DNA from: Actinernus sp. WN-2022
Taxonomy: Eukaryota; Cnidaria; Anthozoa; Actiniaria; Actinernidae
NCBI GenBank assembly: GCA_030867875.1
Contig: JAOWCC010001634.1
Span: 137,970,365 to 138,034,364 of the forward strand
DNA length: 64,000 nucleotides
Reading direction: 5' to 3'
Made by a program: the position numbers and the translations under genes. Of this stretch, positions 24,747 through 33,008 are shown in pieces. Numbering within the stretch: the stretch's first letter is position 1; each line of letters begins with the position of its first letter. The notes under the pieces were generated by a model, which worked only from the letters and a program-made list of their open reading frames with translations, did not search any database and had not been told where the DNA came from.

Positions 24747-25362
24747 GGTAGTATACTATAGGAGCAGGTATCTCCAATACAACTGTAAAAGGATGTCGTA
24801 AACAAAAGCATATGCGAGTAAACTTATGGGCTCGGAGCTCTGATTGCAGCATCTTTTTCTCATCCACCTCCAACCCTCCACCGTAGTCCTCAAAGAGGAC
24901 CTTGGCATCCAGAGCTGACGCCGTATGAAAGGCCACAACCATGGCTACATTTTCGCGGATGGGTTTGCAGATACTCGTCAATTGTTGGGAGAGCACCCAA
25001 ACAGAAATCCCGATATGGCGAGCAGAAAAGGCCAAATTCGTGATCTTGGCAGTCCTTCCTTTTACATCCTTCGAGGCAGCACAATCATCGAGGATGAGTA
25101 GAGTATTGGTCCCTGCCCAAAAGGTGGCACACAAGTGCAGTGCGGCATCGATGGCATCCTGCTGGGGCGATATGACGTAGAAGTGAGGATATAGATGGGC
25201 AAATCCACGATAGGTTTTGTTGTAGGCATACGTGGGGCATACGAGTACGATGTAGTCGAACTTGCCGCGAAATGGTCCACGAAGTTGCTCCACGAGAAAA
25301 GCCGTTTTTCCACAGTTTGTGGGTCCTGCTACTCTGGTGGTAGCATACCTCCTGGGAAAAGA
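24715..25362 (-). pseudogene. A32-type DNA-packaging ATPase, N-terminus lost
   Basis: FtsK/HerA-superfamily ATPase of the kind that pumps DNA into capsids of Polintons, adintoviruses and large DNA viruses. The Walker A GPTNCGKT lies at 25303-25326, Walker B is TLLILDDC, and a downstream LSQQ fits the polar sensor position. The frame opens just after a stop at 25363-25365, with no ATG ahead of Walker A. The preceding bases belong to the capsid frame in another register. Family members normally have tens of residues before Walker A, so the N-terminus has been deleted together with the capsid C-terminus. The core and C-terminus look intact. Confidence 0.8.
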
Positions 25363-26293
25363 CTATTTGGAATGCCATTGACATCTACCTCGACCTTTGA
25401 AATGCATGGATTGGCAAATGCCTCGCTGTCCCGGGTACCTGCAGTGTGTGGATCCACAAAGAGAAGAAGTAGTCCAGCAAAGGATCGCCGTGGGACGTTG
25501 ATGTTCTGAGACACCAGAGTGTCGGATGCCTTGTCGATAGGTACAGTCTTGAAGTGGACAGAGTGGGTGAACAGAAAGGCAGCGCCTGTGGTATATGCGT
25601 GCTGTGCTTGCTTGGCGAGATTTTCGTTCTCGATGACCACATACTCCAGCTGGATGTTGTCGAGCTTGTATGTGCCTATCTTGGTTGCATCTGATCCCAC
25701 CACTATGTCAACAGCAGGTGCTAGAGTCAACTCAAACGAAATAGTGTCACGTAGGGCATGGGGATACAGAGCTCCACGTTGTGTCAGAATGTCAACGTCC
25801 AGTGGGATTCGATATTTCGATCCATATGCAGCCAATAGCGCATTTTCTCCAGCATTCGAAGTGACTTTATCGCCAGCCTTCGAGCGTAGCTTGTTCACGT
25901 TCTCTATCTGAATACCTTGTTGAATCCGAGCTTTTCGCTCTTTGGTATGAAAATATTGGGTCAGAATATACCTGCATGAGAACTGGCCGAGCAATGTCTT
26001 CTATTGTCTCAGCTCCCATTTTGCAAACTCTACGTGAGACCAGACAGCGTCCGACATTTTGCACCACTTGGTTGTTGGCGTCTCCACCAGACAATGCAAG
26101 GTCAGCCAAGAGTGCGCGCAAAGCTACCTGGGACTAAGACGACGTTTTCTCCTAGTGTTGGGACCTCAACATAGAGTGTCTCTCCTGGGTTGGCAGATGA
26201 TGGTGTGAAAGTGTGTCTATATAGAATGCGTCGAGCTTTGAGCCCGAGAGGCTCTCTGCGTACCTGTCTTGGGTCTAGCTTTGACGACATCAT
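25329..26293 (-). pseudogene. Major capsid protein, double-jelly-roll type, broken
   Basis: Major capsid protein of Polinton / Polinton-like-virus type, which would build the icosahedral shell. It starts at adjacent ATGs (26288-26293). Three frames carry successive parts. The first, to about 26120, contains GETLYVEVPTLGENVVLVPG. The second, about 26118-26000, contains ALLADLALSGGD. The third, to 25329, contains LRSKAGDK, YRIPLDVDIL and LLLLFVDPHTAGTRDSE. Breaks lie near 26118 (a GCGCGC run) and about 25950-26010. The last frame stops early after GGMLPPE, and the usual roughly 100 C-terminal residues are absent. The family is recognised from memory; the breaks are seen directly. Confidence 0.75.
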
Positions 26294-26345
26294 ATTGAAT
26301 ACGTATGGAATATATGCTATATAGATGGAAGAATAAGCCTTCAAT
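26294..26345. promoter_or_regulatory. Divergent promoter region
   Basis: The 52 bp between the divergent starts of the capsid gene (minus) and the coiled-coil membrane gene (plus) are AT-rich with TATATGCTATATAG, a TATA-like motif usable on either strand. Inferred from position. Confidence 0.4.
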
Positions 26346-27987
26346 ATGGATGTTGATGGGGTGAACGCAACTGAAAGGACTAAACTCCTTCCAGGCGAAG
26401 CTAAAACAGGTGGTGAAGACAATCGTGGCGAAGGCAATCGTGTTTCATTTCCAACAGTCCCAGATGGACCCGTAGGCGGTGAGGAATTTCCCATGAAAAA
26501 CTTCCGTGAACATAACAAAGGTGATAGACCGAAGAACAGTCAGTCTGGGGGTCAGGCTGAAACATCATTCATTAAGGACTTACTCCAAAAAGAAGAGCGA
26601 AAAGAGGCTTTAGCCTGGGAACGCATCCGTGCTAAATACCTAAATGTCGACACTACCAAGTTCACTGCTACGTTGGATGAACATGATCGAGTGGTTATTT
26701 TGCTTAACAGGGTAGATGCGAAACTCCATCTATTCTTTAAGGCAAATGGAGATTTTAACGATAAGCTACCCCAAACCATTGCCAAGGCATTGGGCCCACC
26801 CGCAGTGGAGGTCACACAACAAAACGAAGTGAAGGCTGAAGGCCTTAAAAAGGAAAATGCCGTAGATGAGGCTATCGTCAAAGATCCTGAGGCGACTGAG
26901 GTGGAGAAGGATGCAGCTCGGGAGCGAACAAACTCTAGGGAACAAAAGATTCGAGAACTCGAGCAAAATATTGAGGTCATCGAAGAGCGTATGTCACTGC
27001 GGGATCGTGTAAAAGCCGTCTTTAAGAAGTATGGATTCACAGTGCTTGGGGTGCTGGCTGCAACCTCAAGCATGTTAAGGCCTGGTTCAGGGGTCAAATT
27101 TCGGGTAAAAACTGTTTTCCTTATTTCAGCACAGCCGGTTATGGTAAGTACATCAAGTTTTTTACGATAATAGGTGTCGCCATTCTCTACTACCTTAAGT
27201 GGTTTGTGTGTAGTAAAACGTGTCACGTGGTCTGTCACGTGACTTACAACACGAAATCAGTAAATCAAAAACGCGGCTCCGAGTTTAAAACAGCTAGGAT
27301 GATGAGTGGATATGTTTAGTTAAGGTTGAAGCCTTTTACCTAAATCAGCTTAGAAAAGATGACTACAATGTTTCGTTAATGAGTAATTAAGGCGAACATA
27401 TACAATATAGGTCACGTGACTTTTTGTACCCTTAATATCTCCTTATCTTTACATAATAGTCATATTTTCTAAGCGTGGTCTGAAATACTGCGGGAGGAGT
27501 AATGTCTTAGCAAGGTTACTTTATATTTATATGTTATCGTCGCAGCCGCATTTCACTTAAACGATTTTATATAATTATGACGTCATCGATCACGTGATAC
27601 GACAACCATCCACTTAACAAATTTAAGGAAGTTGATATTAGTATTATGGTGTAATTATATTTTGTTTAAACTGTTATTTCCGTCAGAAAACATTTTTTAA
27701 CGTACATCTATTTTCCGTAAATGAACCAGGCCTTAACATGCTTGAGACAGGTACTGTGATTGGTGTCATAGTTTCCATGCTACAGAGTGGTCTCCACGGC
27801 GTTGCCAAAGGACTTCGCAAGGGCAATAAGAAAAAAGCTGGGGCAGATTCTACCTGGGATGGTTGGGGCAATTGCAAGCTTTGTCTTCCGGACTGCAGGC
27901 GAGGTTGTGGGATTCTTGGCAAAGAATGCCTGGCTGCTCGTCGTAGCTGTAGTTGTGTTTGTAGTGAAGCAATACAAGCGGCGCTAG
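26346..27987 (+). pseudogene. Coiled-coil membrane protein gene, split by a TIR insertion
   Basis: A long gene of the virus-like element. The first 238 codons have a polar N-terminus, a globular-looking segment (HDRVVILLNRVDAKLHLFF), a Lys/Glu coiled coil (about 160-215) and the start of a hydrophobic helix (FTVLGVLAA). A 682-bp TIR element (27065-27746) then interrupts it. Coding resumes at 27747, slips by one base in an A run near 27830-27837, and continues to a stop at 27985-27987 with two more hydrophobic stretches ending in a basic tail (KQYKRR). The frame on both sides agrees when the insert and one AC duplicate are set aside. Homologues occur in related elements; a virion membrane role is only a guess. 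Confidence 0.65.
27065..27746. mobile_element. 682-bp TIR element inside viral-type gene
   Basis: Perfect 25-bp inverted repeats at 27065-27089 and 27722-27746, starting CTCAAGCATGTTAAGG. The dinucleotide AC is present on both sides (27063-27064, 27747-27748). A TTAA inside each TIR leaves an alternative reading as a piggyBac-type element inserted in a palindrome, but the coding frame favours the full 25-bp TIR. There is no transposase frame. Confidence 0.75.
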
Positions 27988-28004
27988 TGGGACGACGAAA
28001 GCTG

Positions 28005-28025
28005 CGTTAGCGAAATACGCTAGCG
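28005..28025. terminator. Hairpin at convergent gene ends
   Basis: An 8-bp stem CGTTAGCG/CGCTAGCG (one G-U pair) with a 5-base AAATA loop lies between the stop of the plus-strand gene (27987) and the stop of the minus-strand gene (28020). It is a possible 3'-end signal, by analogy with the hairpins at transcript ends in some large DNA viruses. Confidence 0.3.
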
Positions 28026-28427
28026 AAACATCCACCATGCGGCTCCAGCTGCAGCAATTGACGCCACTGCCAGATTGGTTTCGTGTCGTGTTGCTCGTAG
28101 AGTAGGCTTTGCAACGTGTGGAGCCAGTGCCTTTGGCACGTTTGCAACATGTGGATCCAGTGTCTTTGGCTGTTGCTTTACAACATGCTTTGCAACAGTA
28201 GCAGCAGCAATATGCTCCGCAACATGTGGTAATTGTTTCTTTGGGTGAGGTCCTAGCATATGTTGAGGAGGTGGTCTTTTACTATCCGTATTTAGGTAGG
28301 CGTTTGCACCCAACCGCATATCTTTCGTAGCCTTCTGGAGTTCGTTATTATAACCCACAACACTGTGGATGTTGATCACCAGGTTGCTTGGCAATAACCA
28401 CACCCCTACAGCTACCGCTAGATCGAT
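28020..28427 (-). pseudogene. C-terminal part of the large conserved protein, out of frame
   Basis: Open frame following 28418-29584 in the -1 register. No ATG is near its front (the first in-frame codon sometimes taken as a start is GTG at 28401-28403). It runs open into a hydrophobic stretch, a Gly-Tyr-Asn segment, a Pro/His/Lys-rich tract with repeated PHVA motifs, and a C-terminal hydrophobic tail ending WWMFR that could anchor it in a membrane. I infer that it was once fused to the upstream protein and was separated by a one-base change near 28418-28427. A separate overlapping gene is possible. Confidence 0.5.
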
Positions 28428-29584
28428 GACTCCAGCAGTTTTTTGAACTCGAGTTGAGTGTTAATAGCACCTCCGCTGTTACCTATGATGGATGAGCGCA
28501 TGTTGGCTTGGGCGCCTAGAACATAATATGCGAAAGCCTCGACTGAGCGATTCAACCTGCCCAATCCAGCCTTTGTAAGACCTTTTCCAATAGGGGATGC
28601 GAACCAATTATATTGTTTCCCTTCGGATTCGTCGTTCCGAACAAAGGATACCAAATTTCCCATATCCACCTTGCCTCCTTGGTCTGCAAACAAATTGTTG
28701 TGGTTGGGCCACATATCTGCTTCTTTGTCATAGCCTCGGATTACGTGGACGTTTCTATAGCCATCACCCGGGTAGTACAGGAATACATCTCCTAACCCGT
28801 GATTCCTACCACCTTTCCATCGGAAGTCTGGTGTTTGAGATAAACCAAACTCTATGCACAAGGTCTCCAGAGCAGCTTTGTCGTAGAGGTTATCAAGTTG
28901 CTTGAAAGCGGAGTCACCAGGTAGAGGCACTCCATGAGAGCCACCAAGTTCATGCAGAATTCTTCGTATTGTGAAATACGTGTGGAATCGTAGGAACCCT
29001 TGGACTACAGGCGGATATGTTTTGAAAGCAGGGTCGAACAACGACACTCCACAGCCAGCAGTTGCACACCACGTTGCTAAATTTAGTTGTTGAGGCCAAT
29101 AGCTGAATGATGGAGCTGCCAGCCATTTTCTAGACTCCTTTGCTGACAGATGCTTCACAACGGTCTCTTTGAATATGTCCCGGACACCTGCTTTGGATGA
29201 TTTCGTAGGTGTGGCGTATATCCACAGAGTCTTGAGATCAATATCGTGGGCACCACTGGCTGCTTGGCTATAGGGAATTGCTGGAACAGGGTATATTACG
29301 CTTTGGGCCCATACCAGGGAATATGGGAAACCATACAACATATATATCCCGTGGAGAGCGTTATCAATGCGTTTTTGAATGGCAGCAGGTTTACTGTAAT
29401 GTGGTTCATCACCATAAACTAAATAACCATCATCTCCGTCTTGAAATACGATGTTTGTTGAGTATTGTCCCGGGCCATCTATATCCGTTACAACATGGAA
29501 CCAAGTAGGGTCAGCATGAGGATAGCGCTTCTTGAACTTCGCCCACATTGCAGCGTTTAGGATAGCATATTTTTCTTGGCTCAT
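28418..29584 (-). CDS. Large conserved protein of virus-like element, unknown function
   Basis: 388 residues from the ATG at 29582-29584; the frame is open further upstream without an ATG. It is rich in aromatic residues and Gly, with no signal peptide or obvious catalytic motif. Stretches such as QYSTNIVFQDGDDGY, HGIYMLYGFPYSLVWAQS and WKGGRNHGLGDVFLYYPGDG look like a compact globular or beta-rich protein. I recognise it as recurrent in cnidarian elements of this type but know no function; a structural or fibre-like virion protein is one possibility. The 13-bp dyad GTTGCTTTGCAAC sits 3 bp before the ATG, and a related copy lies at 29611-29623. Confidence 0.62.
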   Translation of the reverse strand: MSQEKYAILNAAMWAKFKKRYPHADPTWFHVVTDIDGPGQYSTNIVFQDGDDGYLVYGDEPHYSKPAAIQKRIDNALHGIYMLYGFPYSLVWAQSVIYPVPAIPYSQAASGAHDIDLKTLWIYATPTKSSKAGVRDIFKETVVKHLSAKESRKWLAAPSFSYWPQQLNLATWCATAGCGVSLFDPAFKTYPPVVQGFLRFHTYFTIRRILHELGGSHGVPLPGDSAFKQLDNLYDKAALETLCIEFGLSQTPDFRWKGGRNHGLGDVFLYYPGDGYRNVHVIRGYDKEADMWPNHNNLFADQGGKVDMGNLVSFVRNDESEGKQYNWFASPIGKGLTKAGLGRLNRSVEAFAYYVLGAQANMRSSIIGNSGGAINTQLEFKKLLESSI

Positions 29585-29663
29585 TCTGTTGCTTTGCAAC
29601 TATTGAAGCTATTGCTTTGCAAGTATGAATACATACAGTTGATACCTTTAATATCGGAAAAAC
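29585..29663. promoter_or_regulatory. Divergent promoter region with dyad motifs
   Basis: 79 bp between divergent starts, holding GTTGCTTTGCAAC (29588-29600), ATTGCTTTGCAAG (29611-29623) and AT-rich sequence before the plus-strand ATG. The dyad also precedes the start at 24207. Confidence 0.45.
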
Positions 29664-30298
29664 ATGGTGATCTTAAATGTCACTACCACCTCATCCGACC
29701 ATACGGTCTACTTTGATCAACCCCTCGAAATCCGGCATATTTCTCTAAGCGAGGCTACACTTGAAAACAGCTGGTGGAATGTGACCAAAGACGCGACTTT
29801 CTGGTGGTCTACGAAGGTGTTGGGTTCCCATACACTATTGCTAAAGGGCACCATGATATGGCAAGCCTTCAACAATACTTCACACCCGCAATCAATGCTG
29901 GCATCATAAAATTCGCCAAACCTCCATCTAGGAGGTCTTGGAAACTAGAAGTCAAGAAATCGATTCTATTTAGCGGAAATCTCTGCACACTGCTGTGTGT
30001 TAAAGGAAATAAAGATGGTAGGGGCGTATTAATAAAAGTAGATAATCACGAAGTGTCGATCCAAGATGAAATCCACACAGTATATGTCCACTGCGATCTG
30101 GTGGATTGCAGCTTCTCACTTCTCGAGCGAAAGCCATCGAAAGTCCTGGCTAGCTTAGGGATCCGAGGTGAGAAGTTTGCAAAAACGACTTACTCTCCAC
30201 CAAACCCACTAACTGTCCAAGCTCTAGGGACAATGCGGAGCAGCAATATCATAGACTTCCATGGTCGACCCATACGCTATGTATTGAAGATTGAGTAA
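29664..30298 (+). pseudogene. Putative minor capsid (penton-like) protein, one frame break
   Basis: It starts at the ATG at 29664. The first part (ILNVTTTSSDHTVYFDQPLEI, ISLSEATLENSWWN) runs to about 29800. The frame then shifts by one base and continues from about 29795 to the stop at 30296-30298, with FKLEV-like strands, KGNKDGRG and a C-terminal DFHGRPIRYVLKIE. It has many short alternating hydrophobic segments, as in a single jelly-roll fold. In related elements a gene of this character is taken to be the minor capsid protein at the vertices. The fold assignment is inference; the break near 29793-29806 is seen. Confidence 0.55.
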
Positions 30299-30327
30299 GC
30301 TATAGCTAAATATATACCTATGGTATA

Positions 30328-30896
30328 ATGGCAAGCGATTCGATTCAAACCATTCCAACGGCACCACCGATTTATCCCCCACTTGCTAACGTCTCTGGAG
30401 AGAACTTCCGCCTGCAAAAGGTATGTGAAACGCTTGCGGGCATCGAAGCCCAAGAAAAACACTATGAAGGTGTGCGTAAAAAGTATACCCGTGCGCAGGG
30501 AATCGTTCATGGTATCGCTGTGTCCACAGGTAGTCTGAGTGTGCTTTTATCAGGCTCAGGCTTAGCAGTTGCTCTCTCCGGCTTTGGTGCTTTGATTGGC
30601 CTACCACAGCTGTTGAGGCTAAAAAGCTTGGAATCAAAGTTTCGAAGCATGAGAAAACCGCTATGTTGGCGAAAGCGAAAGTGAATACACTTCGTGATCT
30701 TGTGTCAAAAGCCTTGCGTGATGAGAAAGGGTCTGACTCTGAGTTCACTCTCATCCTTGCCGAAGCAGATAAATATGAGGCTATGAGGGTTGAAATTCGT
30801 CATAAAGCTTTGGTCCAGGGTGAAAAAAGAGTGGAACAAATTCGAGCCGAGCTTCGGGAAGAGATGCGGTCAAAACTTGGCAGTCTCGTGGGATAA
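30328..30896 (+). pseudogene. Membrane protein with hydrophobic centre, one frame break
   Basis: Begins at the ATG at 30328, 30 bp after the preceding gene and downstream of AT-rich TATATACC. The N-terminal region (YPPLANVSGENFRLQKVCE) leads to a helix and a long Ser/Gly/Leu hydrophobic stretch (about residues 57-93). Near 30600-30615 the coding pattern moves to another frame, which continues through KKLGIKVSKHEKTAMLAKAK and a charged helical C-terminus to the stop at 30894-30896. I recognise the family from many cnidarian elements; function unknown, possibly membrane-active. The break is a single-base change. Confidence 0.6.
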
Positions 30897-30984
30897 AAAT
30901 CGATATTTCCTGCGAGAGAAGTATTAAGCAAAGTAGGTACTATAGCTTTGCTATAGCAAAACATATTTCTTAAAAAACAAAAAC

Positions 30985-31049
30985 AAAAAAGCTTCGTATA
31001 AGCAAACTATAACAAAGTATTGCTATGGCTTGCTATACGAAGCTTTTTT
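30985..31049. terminator. Strong hairpin between convergent genes
   Basis: Arms AAAAAAGCTTCGTATA(A)GCAA and TTGCTATACGAAGCTTTTTT pair over about 20 bp with one bulged base, around a 24-base loop. It lies between the plus-strand stop at 30896 and the minus-strand stop at 31078. It ends in a T run whichever strand is read, so it resembles a bidirectional 3'-end signal. Confidence 0.45.
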
Positions 31050-31077
31050 CTATATCTAGTACGTCTTCAGACTGTAG

Positions 31078-31773
31078 TTATTTTCGTCTACTATTTAGTC
31101 CATGTTTCTTATAGATGGGCTCAAAATGGGAATGGTAAGCAAGCAACTCTTTGGTAAAACGTACAGTCGTATTTTTGCTAATACCACATCGTTTGATGAC
31201 GTCATCGAGAGTGATGTGTGCTCCTGCACGACGTAGCACCTCGTAACTTGCTCCCACGACTTTGCTGCGTAGCACGGAGTGGGTACGTACCGATGTAATT
31301 GTCGATTGCTGTACTATTACAACCTCATAGACTATCTTTTGGAGCAAAGTAGTACTGTCTCCACAAGAGTGATTCTTGTGTAGTAACTTGACTGGTACTG
31401 AGATAAGGTCGCTAGCATGGGTGCTTGTGAGTTCGAGTTTAGCAAAAGTCGTTGCGGTACGAGGAGCTAGATGATCGGCATTTACTTCGATGTTGATTTC
31501 ACCGTGAGCATGTAATGAGCGCAGAAAGTCATCGCCGCGAGCAATACCCTGGTTGTTGAGTTGCATGAAATTAGCCACATCGCTATTGGAGCGAATGAAC
31601 TTGAATCGTATACATGCATGGTAAAGTAGCGCAGCCAAAATAGTCTGCTTCGTGTGACTACGCTTTGCGCAAACTCTCTGCACTTGGCTGTATTCTTCAG
31701 CCACGAACGCCAATACGTTTGTGGGAAATGATAGGTTGTATTTTTGTCTATAAGTGGTGTTGTATGTCAGCAT
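31078..31773 (-). CDS. TFIIB-like factor, core with two cyclin-like repeats
   Basis: 231 codons. Repeat one (about 36-85) has TILAALLYHACIRF followed by a short helix pair. Repeat two (about 165-210) has SKVVGASYEVLRRAG and ITLDDVIKRCGISKNTTVRF, the pattern of a cyclin fold ending in a recognition helix as in TFIIB. With the zinc-ribbon frame at 31767-32216 it would make one transcription factor directing polymerase to element promoters. The ATG overlaps the stop of that frame (ATGCTGA). Either the gene is broken by one base or two proteins are made. A poxvirus VLTF3-like factor is the main alternative. Confidence 0.6.
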   Translation of the reverse strand: MLTYNTTYRQKYNLSFPTNVLAFVAEEYSQVQRVCAKRSHTKQTILAALLYHACIRFKFIRSNSDVANFMQLNNQGIARGDDFLRSLHAHGEINIEVNADHLAPRTATTFAKLELTSTHASDLISVPVKLLHKNHSCGDSTTLLQKIVYEVVIVQQSTITSVRTHSVLRSKVVGASYEVLRRAGAHITLDDVIKRCGISKNTTVRFTKELLAYHSHFEPIYKKHGLNSRRK

Positions 31774-32216
31774 GGCAGTTCCTGCATGATTGTGCGTCGT
31801 TGCGATTCGTGGTTATCAACTACTGTGCCCATACGATCTAGATCGCGTTGGTACCAAGAGCTATTTGGACCTACGATACGCAACCGTGGCGTGGAATGGA
31901 CTATTTCGCTACCGTATTGGCTACCTTCACGCATACAGGCACTCAGTTCAATCTCCAGAGGACCCTCGGAAACACGACTACAGATTGGACAAACGAACTC
32001 TATTCCTTGCACTTCCATTGGGCAGAGACATTCGGGACACATTTCCCAGGGATTGCAACCTTTCTCTAGTTGTGGAATGAGAGGCTTAACTGAAATGTCG
32101 AATATTTTTAGATTGGCAACAATTTCGAAAACACTAGACATCGTAAGATCACCAAGCAGGCCATAAGGATCGCCTTTGAGCAGGATCTCTAGAGAGGGGT
32201 CGAGTGCATTAGCCAT
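31767..32216 (-). CDS. TFIIB-like factor, zinc-ribbon part
   Basis: 149 codons from the ATG at 32214-32216. A leading helical segment is followed by a zinc ribbon with Cys60-x2-Cys63 and Cys76-x2-Cys79, then a linker with RLRIVGPNSSWYQRDLDRM that resembles the post-ribbon region of TFIIB. The frame ends at 31767-31769, while the cyclin-like core continues in the next register from 31773. AT-rich sequence with two TATATATA stretches lies upstream (32225-32275). In an intact gene both parts would be one protein. Confidence 0.58.
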   Translation of the reverse strand: MANALDPSLEILLKGDPYGLLGDLTMSSVFEIVANLKIFDISVKPLIPQLEKGCNPWEMCPECLCPMEVQGIEFVCPICSRVSEGPLEIELSACMREGSQYGSEIVHSTPRLRIVGPNSSWYQRDLDRMGTVVDNHESQRRTIMQELPC

Positions 32217-32306
32217 AGTCTACTTAGCTGCGTATATATAATTAGTAGATTACACAGGCTTATATATATATGCATATGTTTCTCTAATTGGACCGTAGGG
32301 TACTCT

Positions 32307-32615
32307 TTAATTGGACTGTGGGGTCGTCATCCTTAATTCCACTAACACCTTTGTGAAGCGCTTCTTGGTACGGCGTTTTATCTCACGGAGGCGTTGGAAC
32401 TGTGTCTGTGCACACTTCGAGCAAGTCCCGTAACTCGTATGACAGCCGCGACCACACTTCGAACATGGAGTAGGTGAAGTGCTCCCACCTCGTATCTGGA
32501 AATTATGCTGGGCGCAGTACTCTGTTGTCTTCGAATGCCTCCTTACACACCTTGTATCCTTCCCAAACATCAACCAGATACAAGTGCCTTTCTCCATCGC
32601 CGAATGCTTTCGCAT
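32307..32615 (-). CDS. Cys-rich zinc-binding basic protein of virus-like element
   Basis: 102 residues with an intact frame from the ATG at 32613-32615 (Met7 is an alternative start). Two metal-binding modules are visible: Cys12, Cys23, Cys34 and His37, then Cys51-x2-Cys54, Cys58 and Cys65-x2-Cys68. A basic C-terminus follows (KRRTKKRF). It is probably a small nucleic-acid-binding or regulatory protein. I recognise similar small genes from related elements. It is the last gene of the element on this side; the expected polymerase and protease are not found beyond it. Confidence 0.6.
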   Translation of the reverse strand: MRKHSAMEKGTCIWLMFGKDTRCVRRHSKTTEYCAQHNFQIRGGSTSPTPCSKCGRGCHTSYGTCSKCAQTQFQRLREIKRRTKKRFTKVLVELRMTTPQSN

Positions 32616-32697
32616 ATACTACATATATTCAATTATCTAATTCCTAATTTTTCTATCTGCCTATGATAGTTGCTGTTCAACTTTGATTGCTTATATG

Positions 32698-32934
32698 TAG
32701 TAAGCAAAATGGGGGTTCAGGGTCACTTTTTGAGACGTAGCGGCCAGTCTCAATACAACAAAATTCCCTCCAGTGGATGGCTCGGACACGTTCGACCTAT
32801 GTTTTTCCCCATGTCGAAGGGGTTGGAATACGTTTTTCGAGGGGGACGAGCCATCTACTGGTGGGGATTTTGTTGTGTCGAGGCTGGCCGCTACGTCTCG
32901 GAAAGTGACCCAGAACCCCCATTTCTCTTACTAC
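32698..32934. mobile_element. Fold-back MITE at right edge of virus-like element
   Basis: Inverted arms of about 88 bp, beginning AGTAAG and including GACGTAGCGGCCAG and its complement, surround a 62-bp loop. An apparent open frame across it (32670-33002) is a by-product. Confidence 0.7.
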
Positions 32935-33008
32935 TCAGGGACATGGCGAAACGGATCAGTGTACCATCAGCCTTTCGCATACATTTAAAGCTTCAACAGT
33001 AATTTGAC

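Noticed and set aside
25519..25911. 130-codon plus-strand frame
   Set aside because: Antisense shadow of the capsid gene.
26552..27238. 228-codon minus-strand frame
   Set aside because: Antisense shadow of the coiled-coil membrane gene and its TIR insertion.
22742..32615. A recently active, intact virus integration
   Set aside because: Truncated integrase, capsid/ATPase deletion, a transposon insertion and many frame breaks argue against it as the sequence stands.
32670..33002. 110-codon open frame next to the virus-like element
   Set aside because: It spans a fold-back MITE from arm to arm, so it is not an element gene.
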